This document shows positions 32,911-38,486 of a stretch of 38,486 nucleotides of DNA, in pieces (within the stretch, counting starts at the first letter, position 1; each line of letters opens with the position of its first letter). Made by a program: the position numbers and the translations under genes. The DNA comes from Balneolaceae bacterium ANBcel3 (GTDB lineage Bacteria > Bacteroidota > Rhodothermia > Balneolales > Natronogracilivirgulaceae). The stretch spans positions 1-38,486 of the forward strand of contig JASCXY010000006.1 in the NCBI GenBank assembly GCA_030012235.1, written 5' to 3'. The notes under the pieces were generated by a model. That model searched no databases and was not told the DNA's origin. It saw nothing but the letters and a program-made list of their open reading frames with translations.

Positions 32911-35117
32911 TAATCCTTGACGCAACGCACAGAACATCCGGATGCCCGGTAAGAGTAGCGCATGCTGGCATTGCCGCTAACGAAGTACAGATTCCATGCG
33001 CTAGAAGCAAACACAAACACGGAACTCGACCAATAGCGGCCGTGGGAGCCGACATTCAAGAGCGAACCATTTTCGCTGCTACGGTAGCCCGCCATGGGCA
33101 GTTTCAGCGGAGAGTTGAATGCACCGGATGTGTTGTTACTACTCCAGCTTTCTCTTTCGGCATTCCACTCCGCTACAGTTGGCAAACGGTAGCCGGCAGG
33201 ACAAGGATTATTAATCCCTTTTACTCCTTGCCACAGATTATCGTTCTGCGGCCTGCGCCAATCCCTATTGGCTTCAGAAGTACTCAAGATAAAACTCCCG
33301 TGGCCCGGTTGGTCGGAACTGCTCAAGGTGGATGTAATAGAAGAGTTGCTCCTCTGATGTCCGTCAACCCCGCGGCCCCATTGGTACAGGTCGCCGTAGG
33401 CCAGTGAGTCGGTGGAGGAAGTAGCAGCGCGAGATGCACCAAGGTTACGATCCATCCATACACGGCCTGTTAGCGGGTTGGTTACATCAACCACTTTCGT
33501 TTCGGTATCCCAGGGCCTGCCACCGTCATCTCCATTGTCATCTTGATACTCAAAATTAGCCATAAGACGGATATTCCTGGCTGGCATGGTTAAAGTGGTG
33601 TTGGCTGCGTTTTCATCTGCAATGTAGTCGATGTCGCCACTCCAATTGACAAACACATAGCCACTGTTAGCCATGGCTGTGATGGTGAACTCGTCGCCCT
33701 CATAATATTCAGCGGCACCACTGACCGATCCGCCCCACCATGGAGAGCTACCGAGTTCCAAAGTGTAGAAGCTCTTTATGCAGCGCACAGAGTAACCGGA
33801 CGTCCGCTGGGTGTTGCTAGTACCGGCTCTTGTGGTAAAAACATACAGGAACTGTGTGAGCATTTCATACACGGTACTCGACCAATATCGGGCTTCGGTG
33901 CCGACACCAAAAATTGAACTACTGATGCGTGCACGGGAGCCTGACAGAGGCAGTTTCAGTGGGGATTGAAATGCACCCGAAGCATTGCTACTGGACCAGC
34001 TGTTTAGCTCGGCATTCCACTCCGCATCGGTTGGCAGTCGGTAACCAGCAGGACACGGGTTATTAACCCCGTTTACACCCTGCCACAAATCATCGTTCTG
34101 AGGATTACGCCAGTCCCGGTTATCATCGGATGACAAGATAAAATTCCCATGACCTGGCTGGTCGGTAGTGCTGGCAGTACTGGTTGTGTCGGAATCACGT
34201 TTCTGGTGACCATCGGCCGCACGCCCCCATTGGTACAAGTCGCCGTAGGCCAGTGAGTCAGTACTTGAAATCGCAGCGCGAGATGCACCCAAATTACGGT
34301 CCATCCATATACGGCCTGTTACCGGGTTGGTTACATCAACCACTTCCGTTTCGGTATCCCGGGGCCAGTCGCCAGAATCCTCCTGCCTGGTGGTAAGAAC
34401 AAGGGTGCCCGTATCCAGATTTTCTAAGGATGCAATGGTAACTTCTTTACTCTGATATCGTTGGGTTTCTTTTACTACGACCCGGTATCCCATATCACGA
34501 TCCATCTGCTGCATACTGCTGTAAATCCGGTTTGATCGTTGTCCACCTTGCCTCACTGTGATTTCAGAAGCGCCGCCGCCTATACCTGCACTCAAAAAAG
34601 TCATACTCTGTGCAAGGGAATACCCCTCTCCCTGTACCCGGATGATATACTGCCCCTGTGAAAAATTTCCACCCAAATTGACCTGTATCTCATTGCTGCC
34701 AGCGCTTATGTCAACATGGTTGCTCAATAATCTTTGACCCAAAATATTATAAATAGAAATTACAGCCTGTGTTCGTTCAGGGACATGAAAAGGAACGGTA
34801 GTCGTAGGATTGAACGGATTGGGATAGGAAGATCCAAGTTTAAATTCCGAAGGGATATCCGATCCGTCCTGAGGGTCTGCGGAGGTAGGCTCAACCTGAT
34901 ATACCAGTGTAAACTCGCCATTATCGTCGGTTATATCCGTGGCGATTTGCTCGTCCTTTTCATTGAAAAGCATAACGGAAAGTCCGGACACCGGATCCTG
35001 GTCCGGATCAACCAAAGTGCCAGTAACCTCATACTGTGCGGATGAACCGATGCACAATAAAGCGAGCACGATGAGTAAAATGATATGAATTGAAATAGCT
35101 GCGTGAATACGAAACAT
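32910..35117 (-). CDS. Large secreted protein with two FISUMP domains
   Basis: The ATG at 35117 is chosen over an upstream one because it has a strong AGGAGG 4 bases before it and begins the signal peptide (residues 1-27, ending GSSA). The 735-residue protein then has: 28-78, a carboxypeptidase-regulatory-like beta domain; 97-165, a PNPFNPTTT...YNILGQ...GQYIIRV domain like the C-terminal sorting or FlgD-Ig-like domain, but internal; about 251-448, FISUMP 1; 451-523, an InlB B-repeat-like domain (YEGDEFTITAMANSGYVFVNWSG); about 536-735, FISUMP 2. The two FISUMP domains share framework blocks such as WMDRNLGASRAA and NNPCPAGYRLPT. They differ mostly in the last 60 residues. A surface or secreted binding protein is inferred. 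Confidence 0.88.
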   Translation of the reverse strand: MFRIHAAISIHIILLIVLALLCIGSSAQYEVTGTLVDPDQDPVSGLSVMLFNEKDEQIATDITDDNGEFTLVYQVEPTSADPQDGSDIPSEFKLGSSYPNPFNPTTTVPFHVPERTQAVISIYNILGQRLLSNHVDISAGSNEIQVNLGGNFSQGQYIIRVQGEGYSLAQSMTFLSAGIGGGASEITVRQGGQRSNRIYSSMQQMDRDMGYRVVVKETQRYQSKEVTIASLENLDTGTLVLTTRQEDSGDWPRDTETEVVDVTNPVTGRIWMDRNLGASRAAISSTDSLAYGDLYQWGRAADGHQKRDSDTTSTASTTDQPGHGNFILSSDDNRDWRNPQNDDLWQGVNGVNNPCPAGYRLPTDAEWNAELNSWSSSNASGAFQSPLKLPLSGSRARISSSIFGVGTEARYWSSTVYEMLTQFLYVFTTRAGTSNTQRTSGYSVRCIKSFYTLELGSSPWWGGSVSGAAEYYEGDEFTITAMANSGYVFVNWSGDIDYIADENAANTTLTMPARNIRLMANFEYQDDNGDDGGRPWDTETKVVDVTNPLTGRVWMDRNLGASRAATSSTDSLAYGDLYQWGRGVDGHQRSNSSITSTLSSSDQPGHGSFILSTSEANRDWRRPQNDNLWQGVKGINNPCPAGYRLPTVAEWNAERESWSSNNTSGAFNSPLKLPMAGYRSSENGSLLNVGSHGRYWSSSVFVFASSAWNLYFVSGNASMRYSYRASGCSVRCVKD

Positions 35118-35214
35118 GGAGCCTCCTCGATGGACTAATTTTATATGGGGCATAATTTTAATAAATATAAATAATAAATATTGAATACTATTCCACAAAA
35201 AAATCGTACCGGAG

Positions 35215-35303
35215 TTTCAGAGAGACTCCAACCGTTGAGAACCTGGAATTGTGAAAACAGCTATACGTTGCTCATCAGAGGCCCGGCAACAAGCCGCACG
35301 TAT
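35215..35303 (+). repeat. Direct repeat D, copy 2
   Basis: Second copy of the repeat at 30427-30514, same orientation, about 100 bases upstream of the large FISUMP gene start. The 75-base core 35229-35303 has no gaps against copy 1. Five of the eight mismatches cluster in one 9-base block, which in both copies is the loop between ATACGTTGC and GCAAC. Confidence 0.7.
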
Positions 35304-35474
35304 AGAGTATATCCACGCCGCTTAAATACAAAGACGCTTACTTCAGTCGCCAGGAGAGCCAGACCCTTTAGGCGGCAGTCACATATATCGGGATCCAATG
35401 ATTCGGAGTCGATCTGCAACGGTATTAGGAGAACGCACCTCTTGTGCGTAAACGAATTAAATGAAATTTCACAC
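35304..35474. other. Spacer, nothing recognised
   Basis: Sequence between repeat D copy 2 and the argD terminator. A frame runs through it on each strand, but neither has protein-like composition. No further repeat was seen. Confidence 0.4.
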
Positions 35475-35512
35475 AAAAAAAGCCTTGCAAATAGATGACT
35501 TGCAAGGCTTTT
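35475..35512 (-). terminator. Rho-independent terminator of argD
   Basis: AAGCCTTGCAA (35480-35490) pairs perfectly with TTGCAAGGCTT (35500-35510) over 11 bp. Seven T residues follow on the minus strand (35475-35481). It lies about 35 bases after the argD stop codon. Confidence 0.88.
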
Positions 35513-35545
35513 CTTGTTTTTTAGTTGAACTTCGCGCGAAGTGGC

Positions 35546-36724
35546 CTACTTCATTTCATCCAGAACTTTTTTCAGTATGCATACTGCTGAGAAAAGGTCG
35601 TCTTTTGAAATGACCAGTGGAGGCACAAAACGCATCACATTCACCGATGCGGCATTGGCTAAAACGCCGAGTTCTGCCATTCGCTGAACTACCGGGCCAC
35701 CTTCAATATCGAGCTCTGCTCCGGTCATGAGTCCTATCCCCCGAATATCTTTGACAAGAGGATGATCGGCAAGTTTCTCATTTAGGACTTCCATCAGCCA
35801 CGCTCCTTTCTCTTCAGACTGTCGAACCAGGTCTTCTCGTTCCACCGTTTGAAGTACCGCATTTGCAGCGGCACATGCCAGGGCATTTCCTCCAAACGTA
35901 GTTCCGTGATCACCGGGCGAGAGCGCTGAAGCGATTTCTTCTTTGGCGAGAACCGCACCAATCGGAACTCCCCCACCCAGGCCTTTTGCCAGAGTAAGAA
36001 TGTCGGGTTTTACGCCACTGTGCTCATACGCAAACATGCGGCCTGTTCGTGCAATCCCCGTTTGAATTTCATCAAAAATCAGCGGTACCCCATACTCATC
36101 ACATACCTTTCGGGCATGACGCAGAAACTCAGGATCCGCCGGACGAACACCTCCTTCTCCCTGAACCGGCTCAATGACAACAGCGGCCGTCTGAGCGTCT
36201 ACCGCTTCACTCAGTGCTTCTTTGCTGTTGAAAGGAATTTGCCTGAAGCCCGCCGGCATGGGTTCAAATCCCTCCTGGAACTTCTTTTTTCCGGAAGCAA
36301 TGCCGGCAATGGAGCGTCCATGAAAACAGCCCTCCATCGAGAGAATCGGACCTTTTCGCCCCTGTTTGTTAGCATACTTACGTGCCGTTTTATACGCACC
36401 TTCCATAGCCTCCAGTCCAGTGCTGCACAAAAAGACACGATCCAACCCGGATAACTCTGCCAGCTTCGCAGTCAGTTTTGCCTGTGGCACCGTTGAATAA
36501 AAATTGGATACATGAACCAGTTTTTCAGCCTGGTTTTTAATGGCGTGAACCAGTGCAGGATGGCCATGCCCCAAACTATTTACGGCTATTCCTCCCAGTA
36601 CATCTATATATTCTTTACCATTTGTATCCCACACCCGTGCCCCTTTTCCGTGGCTAAGAGTAATGGGAAGTCTTTTATATACCGGAAAATGATACTTTAG
36701 ATCTAATTCCTGAATTTCTTTCAT
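35546..36724 (-). CDS. argD: Acetylornithine/class III PLP aminotransferase
   Basis: PLP enzyme transferring an amino group between acetylornithine (or succinyl-DAP/ornithine) and 2-oxoglutarate. The 392-residue protein is the size of ArgD. The cofactor lysine is K247 in LTLAKGLGGGVPIG. The Asp that holds the pyridine nitrogen is D218 in IFDEIQTGIARTG, and the CFHGRS and GTTFGGNALACAAA blocks are present. The usual SGAEANEAAIK block reads STGLEAMEGAYK here, so substrate preference may deviate and the argD name is tentative. No other arginine genes are near. It is a single gene with its own terminator. Confidence 0.85.
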   Translation of the reverse strand: MKEIQELDLKYHFPVYKRLPITLSHGKGARVWDTNGKEYIDVLGGIAVNSLGHGHPALVHAIKNQAEKLVHVSNFYSTVPQAKLTAKLAELSGLDRVFLCSTGLEAMEGAYKTARKYANKQGRKGPILSMEGCFHGRSIAGIASGKKKFQEGFEPMPAGFRQIPFNSKEALSEAVDAQTAAVVIEPVQGEGGVRPADPEFLRHARKVCDEYGVPLIFDEIQTGIARTGRMFAYEHSGVKPDILTLAKGLGGGVPIGAVLAKEEIASALSPGDHGTTFGGNALACAAANAVLQTVEREDLVRQSEEKGAWLMEVLNEKLADHPLVKDIRGIGLMTGAELDIEGGPVVQRMAELGVLANAASVNVMRFVPPLVISKDDLFSAVCILKKVLDEMK

Positions 36725-37090
36725 AGGATACCTTCTTCATTCATTTCTTCATTAACGCTAATTCCATCTATCCTCTTGAGATGACAAACGGATGAAGATG
36801 CGTGTATACATCCTCTTTTCTATTTCCATGTTCTGACATATTTGTCTTGCAGAAACCGATTTCGATATGGCAGACTCCACAAATATAAGAGCAAGCTACC
36901 CGTTCTGCTTTCAATCTCCAACAAGGGAAAGAAAAAATACCCCGGAACGGATTTCAGCCGGGATCAGTCCATGCTATATTCCATACTTGCTGCGCCCATA
37001 TAATAGGCATTATTATTATTTTATGGAACCAAACCGTTCCAGCCACACAGGAAGGGATCATTTTCTGTTAAAACGTTATCCGAAGTATCT
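36725..37090. other. Divergent spacer between argD and plsC
   Basis: The 366-base spacer should hold both promoters. A frame from 36867, or from an inner ATG at 37023, ends in TGA overlapping the plsC ATG by four bases. The inner version would encode 23 residues and could be a leader peptide, but its composition is not convincing. No repeat or hairpin of note. Confidence 0.4.
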
Positions 37091-37822
37091 ATGAAGTCTT
37101 TTATCATCTCTGTAAGGATGGCTGTCATCCTGCTGTCTCTTGTCGTTCTGCTTCCTGTTATCAGTCTGTTTGGACTGCTGGTTGCTCTGATCACTTTGGG
37201 CAGAGCAAGCGCCTTTTTAACCAAGTGGATTGGACTTGCGTTGGGAAAATCGGTGCTTTTCCTTGCCGGGATAAAAATAAAAGAGATCCATCATGATCCG
37301 GAATACAAAAAACAACCGGCCGTATTTCTTTTTAATCACAGTTCGACCCTGGATTTATTTATAACTATTTCACTGAATCTGCCAAAAGTCCGGTTTATTG
37401 CTAAAAAGGAAATTGCCTACAACCCTTTTTTCTGGATCATGGCCAAGGTAACCGGGCAAATCATGATTAACCGGAAAGATTCCAGAAAAGCGGTAGAGCA
37501 GATCCGGGAAGCGTATGATTATGTCCGTGAAAACAAGATTTCACTGATGCTGGCTCCCGAAGGCACCCGCTCAAGAGACGGAAAAATCAAGCTGTTTAAG
37601 TCTGGTGCATTCCGGACGGCTATTGACCTTGGGTATCCCGTTCGCCCGGTTTTTATAGAAGGTGCTTACGATCTGTGCCCCGGAAGTTCTCTCATTTTTA
37701 AACCGGGAACCATTAATGTTCACTTTCATCATGCAACAGATACCTCCGAATGGGACAAAACTCGACTCCGGAAACACATTGAAGAGGTCCGGGAACAGTA
37801 TCTTGAATGGGCGGGTGAATGA
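37091..37822 (+). CDS. plsC: 1-acyl-sn-glycerol-3-phosphate acyltransferase
   Basis: Adds the second acyl chain to lysophosphatidate in phospholipid synthesis at the inner membrane. The 243-residue protein starts with a long hydrophobic region (residues 8-37 and again around 45-57). It has the catalytic NHSSTLDLF (the HX4D motif) near residue 82, the IMINRKDSRKA block, and the APEGTRSRDGKIKLFKSG block that binds the phosphate and forms the EGT motif. It is monocistronic, divergent from argD. Confidence 0.92.
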   Translation: MKSFIISVRMAVILLSLVVLLPVISLFGLLVALITLGRASAFLTKWIGLALGKSVLFLAGIKIKEIHHDPEYKKQPAVFLFNHSSTLDLFITISLNLPKVRFIAKKEIAYNPFFWIMAKVTGQIMINRKDSRKAVEQIREAYDYVRENKISLMLAPEGTRSRDGKIKLFKSGAFRTAIDLGYPVRPVFIEGAYDLCPGSSLIFKPGTINVHFHHATDTSEWDKTRLRKHIEEVREQYLEWAGE

Positions 37823-38107
37823 GAGAAAAGAGTTTTCTGGCGGCGGATGAAGAAGAGCTTGGCGAGTAGAAAATGGAAAGCCCCGAAACTATGCGCTCCG
37901 GGGCTAACTCAACCATGAGAGAAACCACCACAGTAACCCTCAGCTAACTTAATATAGGTGTTGCAACTTGATTTTTCAAAATAAAAACCCGATTCCCGAC
38001 ACGCTCTCCAGGACTGAATATCACTAACTATCTACCTGTTTATCCTTAGTGATCCTCCCCGGCTTCGTATGGTGTCTCAATGTATGTACAACAACAAAAT
38101 GTTTAGG
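37823..38107. other. Convergent spacer
   Basis: Gene-free spacer between two converging genes. It contains one GC-rich hairpin at 37879-37905 (separate entry). No further feature was seen. Confidence 0.35.
37879..37905 (-). terminator. Possible weak terminator hairpin
   Basis: AGCCCCG (37879-37885) pairs with CGGGGCT (37899-37905) around a 13-base loop. Neither side has a strong T run. The minus strand has CTTTCCATTTTC after it, so it could end minus-strand transcription or act as a convergent-region hairpin. Confidence 0.4.
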
Positions 38108-38473
38108 CTATAGTGCCAATGAGTCTTTTACTATTCTTGAAAAAAATACTACAGACTTATTAAGCCGTTCTATGTAATAATCCGGGACAGGCACTGCCGT
38201 AACTCGAGAGGGGTCTATTTCCAGTTTACTTGCGATAAAAAGCTCCTTTCCGGATTCGTGTTCCGAAGGGAAAGATGAATAGATATCATTTTCGCACTTA
38301 AAGGCCTGTACTTTTTCGTCTGCCATTTCTATTTGATATGCATCGTCGATGAGGTAAACAACTTTGCTTGACGGATTCCTGACACAGCTTACAATCTTGC
38401 TCTGTATGATACTGAGCCGATCCGATAACCCGCGACAGGTATCTGTCATGGACTTTATTTTTTCCTTATCCAT
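38108..38473 (-). CDS. Hypothetical protein at the right edge
   Basis: Not recognised. The 121-residue protein begins with a helix-forming stretch (KEKIKSMTDTCRGLSDRLSIIQSKIV), followed by a strand SKVVYLIDDAYQIEMAD and a C-terminal RLNKSVVFFSRIVKD helix. No signal peptide or membrane segment. The reading frame is complete (ATG to TAG), but only 13 bases of upstream sequence are available, so the start cannot be checked against a ribosome-binding site. Amino acid composition looks like a real cytoplasmic protein. Confidence 0.6.
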   Translation of the reverse strand: MDKEKIKSMTDTCRGLSDRLSIIQSKIVSCVRNPSSKVVYLIDDAYQIEMADEKVQAFKCENDIYSSFPSEHESGKELFIASKLEIDPSRVTAVPVPDYYIERLNKSVVFFSRIVKDSLAL

Positions 38474-38486
38474 TTCGTATTAATCT

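Noticed and set aside
32573-33055. 160-residue minus-strand frame taken as one gene
   Set aside because: Only its C-terminal part is a nuclease remnant. The rest is the inverted-repeat element and an alternate frame of the FISUMP gene.
30310-35512. The look-alike hairpins after tRNA-Leu and after argD as att sites of an integrated island
   Set aside because: Each hairpin works as the terminator of its own neighbour. The shared stem is short and the tRNA 3' end itself is not duplicated. No integrase is present.
30307-35545. Search for a DGR template repeat or reverse transcriptase within the accessory region
   Set aside because: No AAC-rich copy of the FISUMP end and no reverse-transcriptase motif (such as YxDD) was found on either strand. 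The DGR idea therefore depends on components elsewhere.

Overview
The window is chromosomal DNA of a bacterium from the Bacteroidota/FCB side of the tree, most likely Balneolota or Rhodothermota. This is inferred from family style, not from a search. The pointers are: a Thr-Tyr-Gly-Thr tRNA cluster of the kind that precedes tuf in these phyla, a long IspH, an adjacent recF and DciA/DUF721 pair, an S2 with a long charged tail, a small acidic-tailed RRM protein, an internal sorting-like domain of the PNPFNP type, and FISUMP (Fib_succ_major) domains. Several promoters nevertheless look sigma70-like, with TTGACA-type -35 boxes 17 bases from the -10.

Layout. 1-3250: four tRNAs, ispF, ispD and queA on the minus strand, then a divergent tRNA-Ser. 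3433-6757 (plus): a secreted protein, a membrane-anchored LytR_C protein, rsfS, a lipoprotein overlapping rsfS, and a MATE transporter. 6869-7716 (minus): a superoxide dismutase with a Tat-type leader and its terminator. 8022-18828 (plus): rplM-rpsI-rpsB-tsf, a terminator, pyrH-frr-smc, then ettA and ispH. 18841-23304 (minus): a YbbR-domain protein, dciA, recF, an RRM protein and eno. 23531-26560: a HAD phosphatase, an outer-membrane-type protein, a small unknown protein and prmC. 26632-28441: an intergenic stretch with three perfect DnaA boxes, then dnaA, which looks like oriC. 28452-30306: folB, folK, a deoxynucleoside kinase, a small membrane protein and tRNA-Leu.

30307-35474 is the accessory region and the most interesting part. 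It holds four copies of the FISUMP C-terminal domain: one single-domain secreted protein, one 5'-truncated fragment, and two domains within a 735-residue secreted protein. It also holds a higBA-type toxin-antitoxin pair with a palindromic operator and a beheaded GIY-YIG nuclease gene. The region is bracketed by two direct copies of an unidentified 75-90 bp repeat. The two complete FISUMP genes each run straight into a conserved 116-133 bp inverted-repeat element that starts on the stop codon. The truncated copy has only a collapsed 8 bp palindrome there. Differences among the four FISUMP ends concentrate in codons of the NNY type next to invariant codons, the pattern left by adenine-directed mutagenesis of AAY codons in diversity-generating retroelements (DGRs). 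I see no reverse transcriptase or template repeat in the window, so a DGR link is a hypothesis.

35475-38486: argD with its terminator, plsC, and an unrecognised 121-residue protein at the right edge. Three MEP-pathway genes (ispD, ispF, ispH) are present but split between two loci.
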